Positions 9,062 to 18,171 of a stretch of DNA of 64,000 bases are shown here, in pieces. The stretch comes from Selenomonas sp. (GTDB lineage: Bacteria; Bacillota; Negativicutes; Selenomonadales; Selenomonadaceae), in contig JALEZZ010000009.1 in the NCBI GenBank assembly GCA_022773585.1, positions 1-64,000 on the forward strand. The letters run 5' to 3'. The notes under the pieces are model-generated. The model saw only the letters and a program-made list of their open reading frames with translations. It ran no database searches and was not told where the DNA came from. Every line of letters begins with the position of its first letter. Within the stretch, counting starts at the first letter, position 1. Position numbers and translations under genes: made by a program.

Positions 9062-10378
9062 TCATGCCTCCTGCGCGTTGCTCAAGAGCGAATTGATGAA
9101 CTGCTGCGCCGCGCGGCCCGAGACCTGCGAATGCGCCATTTCCCAGCGCACAGCGCCGGCCTTGAGTTCCTCGTCCGACAGCGTGATCTCCGGATGGCGA
9201 CGCGCCAGCACCTGCACCATGTCGTAGTATTCCTGCCGGCTCGGGCGGAAATAGCCGATCGTCAGGCCGAAGCGCGCCGAGAGCGAAAGCTTTTCCTGCA
9301 CGGTGTCGTTCTCGTGCATATCGTCCTTGACAGCGTCGGGACGATCCGTCCACGTCTCGCGGATCAGGTGGCGGCGGTTGCTTGTCGCGTAAATCAGTAC
9401 ATTGTCCGGCTTGACCTCGAGGCCGCCCTCGATGACGGCTTTGAGGTACTTGTACTCGATTTCGAACTCCTCGAACGAAAGGTCGTCCATGTAGATGATG
9501 AACTTGTAATTGCGGTTCTTGATCTGTGCGATAATGCGCTGAAGATACTTGAATTCGTGCTTGTAGACCTCGATCATGCGCAGGCCGCGGTCGTAGAACT
9601 GGTTCAGGATGGCCTTGATGCTCGTCGACTTGCCCGTGCCCGCATCGCCATAGAGCAGCACATTGTTTGCAACGCGCCCCTCGACGAACGCTTCCGTGTT
9701 CTCGACGAGGCGCTTTTTCTGCGTCTCGTAGCCGACGAGGTCCGAGAGCTTCATGTCGCCCGTCGTCGTAATAGCCTCGAGGAGCTCGCCCGTCTGCTCA
9801 TGGTTCGGCGAGATGCGGAACGCCTTGTTGAGGCCGAACATGCCGACACCGTAGCGCTTGTAGAAATCCGTCACGATGCCGAACATCTCCGCGCCATCCT
9901 TCGCGCCCTCGATGAGGACACTCAGTTCCTGCACCTTCTCGCTGACACTCTTGTTGTAGATCTGCTCTTTCTTCTCGACGGCCTGAAAATGCTCGATGAC
10001 GTCAAAGCAGTCGAGCCCTGTCGCTTTTTCCAGCGGGCCGAAATCATAGGCGAGCAGCTTGCGGAAGATTTCGAGATCATTTTCGACGAACTTCCGCACG
10101 CTGCCCTCGCTCGCGCCGTGCTTCTCGCAGACGAGCGTGAACGGCGTCTCCGTCATCGCGAGCAGGAACGCGATGTAGTTGTGCCAGAGATTGCCGTTGA
10201 AGCCATAGACCGTCGCGATGTCGAGCATGCGGTTGATCTCCGTCAGGATGCGGCCCGACAACTCCTCGGTGTCCTGCGTCCCCGACGCAAAGTCGCGGCA
10301 GATGCCCGCGAGCTGGAATAAAATGCTGTCCTCGCCAATCTTGCGGTAGACGATGAGTTTGGAAACGAGACGATGCAT
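9062..10378 (-). CDS. DUF815-family AAA ATPase
   Basis: A cytosolic P-loop ATPase of the DUF815 family, whose biological role is not established. The N-terminal half (about 235 residues) is helical. It is followed by Walker A ([12 protein letters not shown], about residues 241-252), Walker B ([12 protein letters not shown], about 293-304), the sensor-like [13 protein letters not shown], and [20 protein letters not shown]. The ATG at 10378 has AGAGGT upstream; an earlier in-frame ATG lacks this. The reductase gene starts 4 bases after its stop, so the two are probably cotranscribed. Confidence 0.88.
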   Translation of the reverse strand: MHRLVSKLIVYRKIGEDSILFQLAGICRDFASGTQDTEELSGRILTEINRMLDIATVYGFNGNLWHNYIAFLLAMTETPFTLVCEKHGASEGSVRKFVENDLEIFRKLLAYDFGPLEKATGLDCFDVIEHFQAVEKKEQIYNKSVSEKVQELSVLIEGAKDGAEMFGIVTDFYKRYGVGMFGLNKAFRISPNHEQTGELLEAITTTGDMKLSDLVGYETQKKRLVENTEAFVEGRVANNVLLYGDAGTGKSTSIKAILNQFYDRGLRMIEVYKHEFKYLQRIIAQIKNRNYKFIIYMDDLSFEEFEIEYKYLKAVIEGGLEVKPDNVLIYATSNRRHLIRETWTDRPDAVKDDMHENDTVQEKLSLSARFGLTIGYFRPSRQEYYDMVQVLARRHPEITLSDEELKAGAVRWEMAHSQVSGRAAQQFINSLLSNAQEA

Positions 10379-10471
10379 GAAAAAGACCTCTCTTCGCTGA
10401 TATTGCATTGTTACAGTGTAAAGTGCTCTTTTATCATATCACAAAGCGGCACAGTTTTCAGCAGTTCCTTT

Positions 10472-10890
10472 TCACAAAGTCGATTCCTGTGGAGAATGAA
10501 CCTGCTGCAAATATTCTGTATAGGGAATGTCCGCGCTCATGACCATCTCATTATGCAACGCAGTACCGCGTTTAAACACATGCCAATCATCGAAGCATAT
10601 CTTCAAAATACGAATGGCTTCGAAAGTTCCTCTGCTGCCACCTTCTGAAACTCTTGGTACTCTGGACGAAGCATGCAGACATCTAAATCATCATCCCATG
10701 GAATGAAGCCTTGATGCCTCGCAGCTCCGAGCGCTGTCCCGCCATATGCCCACCAATGCCATCCATGACGAGCGCAGATCAATGCAAACTGGTCTAAGAT
10801 TTCCACCTCTTTCTCCCAGACTTTCTTGCGATTTGTCGTCACGAGGAATCCACTGCGAATTTCATCTTTCATGATGTCGCGAATGTACAT
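10472..10890 (-). pseudogene. Decayed licD paralogue with internal deletion
   Basis: The first 96 codons (stop at 10603) are closely similar to the intact licD at 10982, including GFIPWDDDLDV in place of GFIPWDDDIDV. Right after KPFVF the frame stops. From about 10611 to 10472, in another frame, the sequence encodes LKICFDDWHVFKRGT followed by MSADIPYTEYLQQ. That aligns with LKSYYGDWRTFQHGT and MSADVSFVEYFRQ at the C-terminus of the intact gene. About 160 codons have been lost and the ends joined out of frame. A good AAGGAG site precedes the ATG, so the N-terminal stub may still be translated. Confidence 0.85.
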
Positions 10891-10981
10891 GATACGCATC
10901 TCCTTGCCATGTCTCTTTTCATGCGTGTTGTATTGCAGGAACACATCACGACGCGCAGGAATCCATCTCGGACATGTCGAA

Positions 10982-11875
10982 TCACTTCCCCCATTGCTCC
11001 ATCTGCCGGAAATATTCTACAAACGAAACATCCGCACTCATCAGCAGGCCTTCATGATCGGACGTGCCGTGTTGAAACGTCCGCCAGTCTCCATAATAGC
11101 TCTTGAGCGCCGCATCATAGGTGCTAAAAATCGGCATTTGCATCTGTTCGAAAGGTACAATGGATGTCCTGTCCAGCAGGGAAACGGAGAAACGCCCCCT
11201 GCCTTCCGTCATGTCCGTGACAAGATCATGCACCAATTGCGTACTCCCCCAAGCCGAAGCCGCCAGCTCCTCGAAGACGGAGAACCGCTGCACATTCGTC
11301 ATCCGAGCGACCGCCTGAATCTCGTTTTCTGGCAGCTGCGGTACATAGCTGCCGTTCGCGCACAGATCGAGGAACCGAGCTTTCTGGACGGTCAGCATCC
11401 AGAGCTCCTTTTCCAGCGTATAAACGAGCTGCTGCTCCATGCTGTCGCCATCTGGCACAGCATCCAAAGGAAAGATATCGATAAAAATCCCTTGCGGATA
11501 TTCGGGCGCATCAGGAAACTCAATGGCCATCGTTTCGAGATTTCGAATCTTTGAAAACGCATACAGCATCGGGGAATTGTACGCATTCTGAAACACGAAC
11601 GGTGCCGAAAGTTCTTTCGCTGCGACCTTTTGAAACTCTTGGTATTCTGGGCGCGCCATGTAGACATCGATATCATCATCCCAAGGAATGAAACCCTGAT
11701 GCCGCACGGCACCGAGCAACGTCCCATAGGCCGCCCACCAGCGCCATCCGTGCCGAGCGCAAATCGCGGAAAACTGGTCGAGAATTTCCAGCTCCCTCTC
11801 CCAGATTTTCTTTCGATCTGTCGTCACGAGAAAGCCGCTGCGCATCTCGTCTTTCATGATGTTTCGAATATACAT
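10982..11875 (-). CDS. licD: LicD-family phospho(no)transferase
   Basis: LicD proteins transfer phosphocholine or a similar head group from a CMP carrier to a glycan, on the cytosolic face. The family core is visible: WRWWAAYGTLLGAVRHQGFI, then PWDDDIDVYM with the metal-binding aspartates, and IFIDIFPLDAVPD. Length 297 aa is normal. It is the last intact gene of the AEP operon, about 20 bases after the decarboxylase gene. In this setting the donor is more likely CMP-AEP than CMP-choline (inference). The exact start base should be checked; the ATG beginning MYIRNIMKDEM is the intended start. Confidence 0.85.
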   Translation of the reverse strand: MYIRNIMKDEMRSGFLVTTDRKKIWERELEILDQFSAICARHGWRWWAAYGTLLGAVRHQGFIPWDDDIDVYMARPEYQEFQKVAAKELSAPFVFQNAYNSPMLYAFSKIRNLETMAIEFPDAPEYPQGIFIDIFPLDAVPDGDSMEQQLVYTLEKELWMLTVQKARFLDLCANGSYVPQLPENEIQAVARMTNVQRFSVFEELAASAWGSTQLVHDLVTDMTEGRGRFSVSLLDRTSIVPFEQMQMPIFSTYDAALKSYYGDWRTFQHGTSDHEGLLMSADVSFVEYFRQMEQWGK

Positions 11876-11897
11876 GATACTTATCCCTTACCGTTTC

Positions 11898-13007
11898 TCA
11901 CACCATGAATGCATTCTTATTTTCCAAAGGCGTTGTCTTTGGGCGGCCGAGATCTTTTCGTGCGCCGATGGCGCAGCGGATGACGAGGAGCGCAGGCCCC
12001 TCCTTTTCGCGCAGGGCAGCCAATGCAGTGCAAAGAGATGGCTCGCTGTCTGCCTCGATGGCAAAGCGATAGCCGCACGCCTTGGAGACGATGCAGAAAT
12101 CAACGTTCTTTGCCGCCGTCGGGAAGCCGCCGACGGATTCATGTGCTTCATTATCAATGAGGACATGGACAAGATTTTCTGGTTGTGCCTGCCCGATGAC
12201 GGCCATGGCGCCCATGTGCATGAGCGCCGCGCCGTCGCCATCAACAACATAGATGCGCTCGTCCGGCCGCTGGAGCGCATATCCGAGCGCGATGGAGCTC
12301 GCATGCCCCATGGAGCCGACGGTCAGGAAGTCATGGCCATGACCTTCGCCGCGCTTCTCGCGCAATTCATAGAGTTCGCGGCTCGCCTTGCCCGTCGTCG
12401 AAACGATGGGAGCGTTCCCCGTGCATCCGAGCAGGATTTCGAGCGCCCGCTCGCGCGTCAGCGTATAGTCGTTCTTCCAAGCGATAACGAGTTCTGACGT
12501 CAATGCTCCCTTCTCAATGACGAATGCTGCCTGATGGCCTGCCGCCAGCACATCTTCAAACTGTTTGCGTGCCTCAGCCAGCTCTTCCTCTGTCGTTTTC
12601 TTGCAGACAACAAATGATGGGATTTCGAGCACGTCCAGAAGGCTCCGCGTGATCTTCCCCTGAAAGACGTGCTGCGGCTCGTCATGAACGCCCGGCTCGC
12701 CGCGCCAGCCGACAACGAAGAGGACGGGGATGCCATAGACATCGGGATGCAGCAGCGAGGCAACGGGATTCACGAGATTGCCCTCGCCACTGTTCTGGAG
12801 GTAGACGACGGGAACTCTGCCCGTCGCGAGATGATAGCCTGCCGCGATGGCCGCCGCATTGCCCTCATTTGCCGCGATGATGTGATGACGCGGATCGTGC
12901 GGATAGCGATGCAAGAGCTCATTCACAAGCGCCTTCAGCAGCGAATCTGGCACGCCCGTATAAAAGTCTGCACCAAGCACGCGGAGAAACGTTTCTACTT
13001 TCATCAT
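11898..13007 (-). CDS. aepY: Phosphonopyruvate decarboxylase
   Basis: Thiamine-diphosphate enzyme converting phosphonopyruvate to phosphonoacetaldehyde, the irreversible pull of phosphonate synthesis. The N-terminal domain has the TPP glutamate region (AANEGNAAAIAAGYHLATG) and the C-terminal domain the GDG-N motif (VVDGDGAALMHMGAMAVIG, then LIDNEAHESVGG). It is shorter than acetolactate synthases (369 aa), as expected for this family, which lacks the central domain. The gene starts 6 bases after the aminotransferase stop. Confidence 0.93.
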   Translation of the reverse strand: MMKVETFLRVLGADFYTGVPDSLLKALVNELLHRYPHDPRHHIIAANEGNAAAIAAGYHLATGRVPVVYLQNSGEGNLVNPVASLLHPDVYGIPVLFVVGWRGEPGVHDEPQHVFQGKITRSLLDVLEIPSFVVCKKTTEEELAEARKQFEDVLAAGHQAAFVIEKGALTSELVIAWKNDYTLTRERALEILLGCTGNAPIVSTTGKASRELYELREKRGEGHGHDFLTVGSMGHASSIALGYALQRPDERIYVVDGDGAALMHMGAMAVIGQAQPENLVHVLIDNEAHESVGGFPTAAKNVDFCIVSKACGYRFAIEADSEPSLCTALAALREKEGPALLVIRCAIGARKDLGRPKTTPLENKNAFMV

Positions 13008-13013
13008 CCTGCC

Positions 13014-14153
13014 TCAATTCTCGTAATGCACGGGCACTGCGACACCCATGTCATCCAATACACCGCGCAGCACGCGGAAGAACGCCGCAATATCCTCGGA
13101 CGTGATGGCACCGAGCGCGCAGAGGCGGAACGTGCCCTTGCCCTGCATCTTGCCAGGATAAATCGTGAAGCCCTGCGCATAGCAGGCGTCATGCACGCGC
13201 TCGAATGACCAGTGCGGATCATCGGGATACGCGATGGCAGCGACGAGCCCTGCCTGATATTCCTGCGGGATGACCTCGCGAAAGCCGAGCTTTGCAAGAC
13301 CATTGTGAATGGCCGTCATGGTTTCAGTATGACGCTGCCATTTCGCCATCTCGCCCTCGACAAAGTATTCCTTCAGCGCCTGCTGCGCCGCATAGATGAC
13401 CTGCACGGGCGGCGTGAAGTGCATCTGGCCATTCTCGCGAAAATAATCGTATTGCTGATAGAGGTTGCAGTAATATGAACGGACAGGATAATCCTTGCTC
13501 GCCGCGATGATGTCCTTGCGCCCGATGATGAACGCAAGGCCCGTCATGCCCTGAATCCCCTTCTGCGATGAAGCCATGCAGAAGTCGATGCCGTCACGCA
13601 CGACGTCGATAGGACGCATCGCGAGTGTCGATGTCGTGTCAACGATGAAGATGGCACCATGCGCATGCACAAGCCCCGCGATTTCGCGCACAGGATTCAG
13701 GATACCTGTCCCCGTCTCCTGATGCGTCGTGTAGACGACGGCGATGTCCTGCGCCGCATCCTCCGCCAGGATTGCTTTCACCTGTGCAAGATCAATGGGA
13801 CAATCCACCGGCATCTGCGCGTCGATGACGTCCATCGAATACGCGCGCGCGATGTCAGCCGCACGGCTCGAATACGCGCCGTTGTCGAGCACGAGAAGCT
13901 TCTTACCCTTCGGAAGCAGTGAATTGACGCAGACATCCATTGCGAGCGTGCCCGATCCGCAGAACAGCACAGCCGCATACTGGTCTTCCGGCGCATGGAC
14001 GACGCGCAGCAAATCCTCCGAAACCTCGCGCATGACATCGCCGAACTCCGCTTCGCGGGGACAGATATCCGGTACGACCTGTGCGAGCTTCACGCTGTCC
14101 GTCGTCGTCGCCGGGCCTGGATTCAAAAGAATTTTCCGCTCAATTTTCTTCAT
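13014..14153 (-). CDS. 2-aminoethylphosphonate transaminase
   Basis: Class-V PLP aminotransferase that would convert phosphonoacetaldehyde to 2-aminoethylphosphonate here (the enzyme also runs in reverse in degraders as PhnW). Evidence: LLNPGPATTTDSVKLAQVVP at the N-terminus, CGSGTLAMDVCVNSLLP for phosphate binding, VDTTSTLAMRPIDV for the aspartate, and SSQKGIQGMTG with the PLP lysine at about residue 198. No PhnX hydrolase is nearby, while the PEP mutase and decarboxylase are, so the direction should be biosynthetic. Comparable genes are called aepZ or phnW. Confidence 0.92.
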   Translation of the reverse strand: MKKIERKILLNPGPATTTDSVKLAQVVPDICPREAEFGDVMREVSEDLLRVVHAPEDQYAAVLFCGSGTLAMDVCVNSLLPKGKKLLVLDNGAYSSRAADIARAYSMDVIDAQMPVDCPIDLAQVKAILAEDAAQDIAVVYTTHQETGTGILNPVREIAGLVHAHGAIFIVDTTSTLAMRPIDVVRDGIDFCMASSQKGIQGMTGLAFIIGRKDIIAASKDYPVRSYYCNLYQQYDYFRENGQMHFTPPVQVIYAAQQALKEYFVEGEMAKWQRHTETMTAIHNGLAKLGFREVIPQEYQAGLVAAIAYPDDPHWSFERVHDACYAQGFTIYPGKMQGKGTFRLCALGAITSEDIAAFFRVLRGVLDDMGVAVPVHYEN

Positions 14154-14165
14154 AGACGCGACCTC

Positions 14166-16112
14166 CTATTCCTTCATCTTCAACATGAATTCGTCTGCGT
14201 GCCGCTGGAAGTACTTTCGAAACGCTTTCCGCACGCGTTCGTTCCGTACTTCCGTCATGTCCGTCATGTCTTCCCGCGCTTCGTTCTCCCGTGGCCAGAC
14301 GTGGAGCGAGAACGGCTCCATCCACACACTGCCGTCGATTTCCGTGAAATGCTCTGTTTCGAAACGACAGACATACTTCTGCGTGCGCAAGCAGATTTTT
14401 CGCGTTTGTTCAGGGAAAATGGAATGGCTGAGCACCCGCTCGCGCCGCTTGCCGCCGCAGACCTCGGGCAGATTGCTGTCGAGGTGCGCAGCATCGGCTG
14501 AGAAGCCTGCATAATGTCCGAGGATGGCGTAGATATCCGCCGTGCTCACAAGTTCATCCGTACGCACGCCTTTCGGAACGCCCTTCCCTCGCAGCATGAG
14601 CGCACTGTTCGTATGCATCTGGCTCAGGAGCCATGGATGCTCGCTGTAGACTGAGCATCCATGATCAGAATAGAGGCAGACAAGATATTCATCATCCGCA
14701 TAGTGTTCTGTGAGGTAGCGGAACAACAGGCCGAGCTGGCGATCCATATCGCGGATGTTCTGACGATTCAAGAGCTGATTCTTCTGCGAGGAACGGAGAT
14801 GTACAGACGTCGCCTGCTCCATGTCGAACTGTTCCTCCAAGGGCAGCTGTGTCTGCACGTTCTCCGCACAGCTCATATCGTTATTAAATGGATGAGAATC
14901 GGTCGTCCAGAGGAAAAGGAACTGGTCTGTCTCCCCGAAAGCTTCCAGCTGTTCAATGGCACGCTCGACGCCGACGCCCGACGGCAAGTTAGAATGATTC
15001 AAAATCATCCGGTCAAAGCCGCGCGACACGCCGTTGAAGATGCCCTCGGCGCTCCCCTGGACGCAGACTGTATAATAGCCAAGCTCCCTCATCTGCTCCG
15101 AAAGTGTCTTGCGCTCTGGCTCCAGACGTGCCATTTCCTGCGAGGAAAAAATCTGCGAACGTGTCGGCATCATCCCGGTCTCGATGGTTGCCAGCGACGG
15201 ATAGGTATATTCCGAACCAGCATAGACCTGGTCAAAAATCAGGCCCTTCGAGAAAAACGCCATGATATTCGGGATGTCCTCAAAGTCATGCCGCTTCATC
15301 GCGCCCCAGCTCAGACCATCGAGCAAGATGTTCAAGACGACCTTCCGACGATGGTCATCATGCTGCATCAGAATCGGTTTTCCGAGCCAGAAAGGCGCTT
15401 CCGAAGACAGGCGCACAGGTTTGTCTACGCGAAGGAACGTCGTCTCATATTTTGACAAGCGGATATCGCCTGATAGCCCCTCCGGTAAAACAGCATGCAC
15501 ATGCTGGAAGGCATCAGCAGCCGCCACGGGCTGGATATACGTCTCTCCTTCATCTGGCTGCAATGAAACGTCTTGTACGCACGAAGCCCGCATGAGATCG
15601 AACACCATGTCACCATAATAGACACTCTTCATGTGCTGCGAACGGAACAAGTCCGCCACCATGCCTCGGACTTCCCGCTTGTTCTGCGGATTGAAGACGC
15701 CGACAAAATACCCTGGTGTTCCATCCGCCTCGTCCGGCAGGCAGTCTCCGAGGACGATATCATCCACGGAATTGATGGTTTTGCGCTCAGAAAACAGCAT
15801 GCCCAAATGATAGGGTGCGAACATGGGTTCCGAAGTGCCGAACCCGATGCCTTGCAGGATAGCGGTCTTTTCCTCTGGCGTATCTGGCACGTAATACGCA
15901 TGGCCAGTCCGATGGCAGTACAGCCCTTCCCAGAAGCCGGCTTCGAAGAACCGCTGCAGTCCGAGACAGGCCCGGAACAAGAGCTGCCAGACCGCTGGTT
16001 CCTGCTTGCGGATGGCATAGGCCTCCCGTGCCATCCGCAACGCTTCTTGAAAATCTTTCCGCGCCCATGCTTCCGTTCCTTTTTTGAGACAGGATGCAAG
16101 CCTCTCATTCAT
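14166..16112 (-). CDS. Alkaline-phosphatase/sulfatase-superfamily protein of the AEP operon, copy 1
   Basis: 648 aa. Residues 1-65 look like a TPR-type helical repeat; about 70-240 form a region with no fold I recognise; about 255-600 form the sulfatase-like domain. Metal and nucleophile positions are visible: NILLDG (261-266), SEYTYPSLATI with a candidate nucleophilic threonine (about 303), WTTDSHPF (about 402-409) and YSDHG (481-485). LTA synthase and EptA share this chemistry but are membrane enzymes facing outwards. This protein has no signal peptide or membrane helix that I can see, so it is probably cytosolic. It overlaps the cytidylyltransferase gene by 4 bases. A role in transferring or trimming an AEP or phosphate group is inference. 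Confidence 0.75.
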   Translation of the reverse strand: MNERLASCLKKGTEAWARKDFQEALRMAREAYAIRKQEPAVWQLLFRACLGLQRFFEAGFWEGLYCHRTGHAYYVPDTPEEKTAILQGIGFGTSEPMFAPYHLGMLFSERKTINSVDDIVLGDCLPDEADGTPGYFVGVFNPQNKREVRGMVADLFRSQHMKSVYYGDMVFDLMRASCVQDVSLQPDEGETYIQPVAAADAFQHVHAVLPEGLSGDIRLSKYETTFLRVDKPVRLSSEAPFWLGKPILMQHDDHRRKVVLNILLDGLSWGAMKRHDFEDIPNIMAFFSKGLIFDQVYAGSEYTYPSLATIETGMMPTRSQIFSSQEMARLEPERKTLSEQMRELGYYTVCVQGSAEGIFNGVSRGFDRMILNHSNLPSGVGVERAIEQLEAFGETDQFLFLWTTDSHPFNNDMSCAENVQTQLPLEEQFDMEQATSVHLRSSQKNQLLNRQNIRDMDRQLGLLFRYLTEHYADDEYLVCLYSDHGCSVYSEHPWLLSQMHTNSALMLRGKGVPKGVRTDELVSTADIYAILGHYAGFSADAAHLDSNLPEVCGGKRRERVLSHSIFPEQTRKICLRTQKYVCRFETEHFTEIDGSVWMEPFSLHVWPRENEAREDMTDMTEVRNERVRKAFRKYFQRHADEFMLKMKE

Positions 16113-16846
16113 ACCATCCGATTCCCCTTCCTCAGCACAGCTTCCAGCGCATGCAGCTCCTCGACGGTATCAATCTCGATGACATCATCTGCCGCGCAAG
16201 GACGCACGCGGATGTCGTATTCCCCGATATGCGCGTCAAGCGCAATCTCATCCCAGTAGCGCGCATGGCCGCCTGGCGCATCGTAGACCTCCCGCGCATC
16301 CTGCAGCAGCCGCCGTCCGTCCGCGGCTGTCCAGTACGAACAGCCGACCATCTGCCAGCAGGGCCTGCCAGCGCTCCCGACCGCCATGCGCGTGATGCGA
16401 TGCGCTTCCCCTGCATCCTCTGCAAAGAAGCACCAGTCATCCGACTGCGGTACGGGGAATGCAAGATAATTCGAGACCTGCCCGATATGCTGGAAAACCG
16501 CTGGATTTCGGAAATAGAGGTCGCCCTCAATGACAAGCGCATCCTGCAGGAGATCGCCTGCGCAGAGAATGGACGAGATGTTGTTCGCCGTCTCGAAATC
16601 GGGGTTTTCAAGGAACTGCACCTCCGGATACGTTTCTTTCAACGCAAAGAGCCGTTCCTTCTTCCAGCCGCAGACGATATGGATTTCGCCAATGCCCGCC
16701 ATCCGCAGGCCGTCGAGAATCGTCGTGATGATGGGCCGCCCGCAGACAGGCACCATCGGCTTCGGCAGATCCTCCGTCAGCGGCCGCAACCGCGTCCCCA
16801 TGCCCGCCGCGAGGATGATGGCACGGGCTGGCTTTCCATTGCTCAT
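16109..16846 (-). CDS. LicC/PntC-like cytidylyltransferase (probable CTP:AEP)
   Basis: Nucleotidyltransferase of the sugar-phosphate/phosphocholine cytidylyltransferase fold. The nucleotide-binding loop is ILAAGMGTRLRPLTEDLPKP (residues 11-30), followed by ENPDFETANNISSI, typical of LicC-like enzymes, and ALVIEGDLYF for the metal aspartate. LicC activates phosphocholine with CTP; the related PntC activates 2-aminoethylphosphonate. Because every AEP synthesis gene is adjacent and no choline genes are seen, AEP is the likelier substrate. It lies 29 bases after the PEP mutase gene and overlaps the downstream gene by 4 bases. Confidence 0.85.
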   Translation of the reverse strand: MSNGKPARAIILAAGMGTRLRPLTEDLPKPMVPVCGRPIITTILDGLRMAGIGEIHIVCGWKKERLFALKETYPEVQFLENPDFETANNISSILCAGDLLQDALVIEGDLYFRNPAVFQHIGQVSNYLAFPVPQSDDWCFFAEDAGEAHRITRMAVGSAGRPCWQMVGCSYWTAADGRRLLQDAREVYDAPGGHARYWDEIALDAHIGEYDIRVRPCAADDVIEIDTVEELHALEAVLRKGNRMV

Positions 16847-16875
16847 AGTGACACCTGACTTTCAATATGACATGC

Positions 16876-18171
16876 TCACAGCTCGTCAATCAGCGTGATG
16901 ATCTTCTTGATGGACATGAGCTGCTCGTCAATCTCCTTCGCCCGATGATGCACGAGGATGCTCTTCGCCGCGTTCTCCATCGCAGGGAATGCACTGCGCA
17001 TGAGCTGGTTTGCATAGATGACGACTTTGACGCCATGCGAAGCGAGTTCCTGCTCTGTGACCTGGTTGTACGACGTCGGCACGACGACGATGGGGACGTC
17101 CGGCTGCTCGGCGTGGAATGTATCGCAGAACTGAAAGATTTCCGCAGGATCTTTTTTTCGCGAATGAATCATGATGCCGTCCGCGCCTGCTGCCGTATAG
17201 GCACGCGCCCGCGCGAGCGCATCGTCCATGCCCTTTTCGAGAATCAGGCTTTCGATGCGCGCAATGATCATGAAATCGTCCGTGCGCTGCACGCGCTTGC
17301 CCGCCGCAATTTTCGCCGAAAAATGCTCGATGGTGTCCTGTGTCTGCGCGACTTCCGTGCCGAACAGCGAATTCTTCTTGAGCCCTGTCTTGTCCTCGAC
17401 GATGATGGCCGAGACGCCCATGCGCTCAAGCGTGCGGACATTGTAGACGAAATGCTCGATGAGTCCGCCCGTATCAGCATCGAGGATGATGGGCTTCGTC
17501 GTAACGTCCATGACATCGTCAATCGTACGGATGCGCGACGTCATATCGACAAGCTCGATGTCCGGCTTGCCGCGATCCGTCGAATCGCAAAGGCTCGAAA
17601 TCCACATCGCATCGAACTGGTCGAGGCCGCCATCATGCTCGACCACGGTCTTCTCCGCGATGAGCCCCGTCAGACCGCTGTGCACTTCGATGGTCTTCAC
17701 GATGGGAATCATGTCGATGAGCCGCCGCAGCCGTCCGCGCCGAAGCTCCGGCATCGCGAGCATGTCGCGCACGCGGTCATCGGCCTTCTTGACTGCTTCA
17801 TTATACGTATACGGCACCTCGATGAGCTGGCCGCCGTATTTTGCAAGATTCTCGATGACATTCTGCCGGATAGATGATTCCGGGCCTGTCCCCCAATTGT
17901 CGCCATGGATGACATAATCCGGTTGAAGCTCCGCAAGAACCTTGTCATACATGATAGCATCCTGCACAACGACACGAGAAACCTCAGGCAGAACTTCGAC
18001 CTGATGGATGCGCTCTTCAAGCGTCCGCGTCGGAAAACGATTGTATCGCACCATTTCCGCATCGCAGAGCACGCCGACAACGACTTCGCCATGCTTCTGC
18101 GCTTCGCGCAAGATGTTGATATGGCCTTCATGAATGATGTCCGTGCAGAAACATGTGTAAACCGTCTTCAT
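16876..18171 (-). CDS. aepX: PEP mutase fused to N-terminal cytidylyltransferase-like domain
   Basis: Committing step of phosphonate synthesis: rearranges phosphoenolpyruvate to phosphonopyruvate. The mutase domain spans about residues 150-431. It has the diagnostic loop EDKTGLKKNS (259-268), which separates PEP mutase from isocitrate lyase relatives, and the metal-binding ILDADTGG (about 229-236). Residues 1-135 form a second domain with the HxGH signature (HEGH, 14-17) and VIHGDNWG, as in glycerol-3-phosphate and ethanolamine-phosphate cytidylyltransferases. This fusion is known in other AepX proteins. The start codon overlaps the previous stop by 4 bases. Confidence 0.93.
   Translation of the reverse strand: MKTVYTCFCTDIIHEGHINILREAQKHGEVVVGVLCDAEMVRYNRFPTRTLEERIHQVEVLPEVSRVVVQDAIMYDKVLAELQPDYVIHGDNWGTGPESSIRQNVIENLAKYGGQLIEVPYTYNEAVKKADDRVRDMLAMPELRRGRLRRLIDMIPIVKTIEVHSGLTGLIAEKTVVEHDGGLDQFDAMWISSLCDSTDRGKPDIELVDMTSRIRTIDDVMDVTTKPIILDADTGGLIEHFVYNVRTLERMGVSAIIVEDKTGLKKNSLFGTEVAQTQDTIEHFSAKIAAGKRVQRTDDFMIIARIESLILEKGMDDALARARAYTAAGADGIMIHSRKKDPAEIFQFCDTFHAEQPDVPIVVVPTSYNQVTEQELASHGVKVVIYANQLMRSAFPAMENAAKSILVHHRAKEIDEQLMSIKKIITLIDEL

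Noticed and set aside
14166..16112. Calling the sulfatase-fold proteins LTA synthase or EptA
   Set aside because: They lack the membrane helices and export signals of those enzymes; only the superfamily chemistry is supported.
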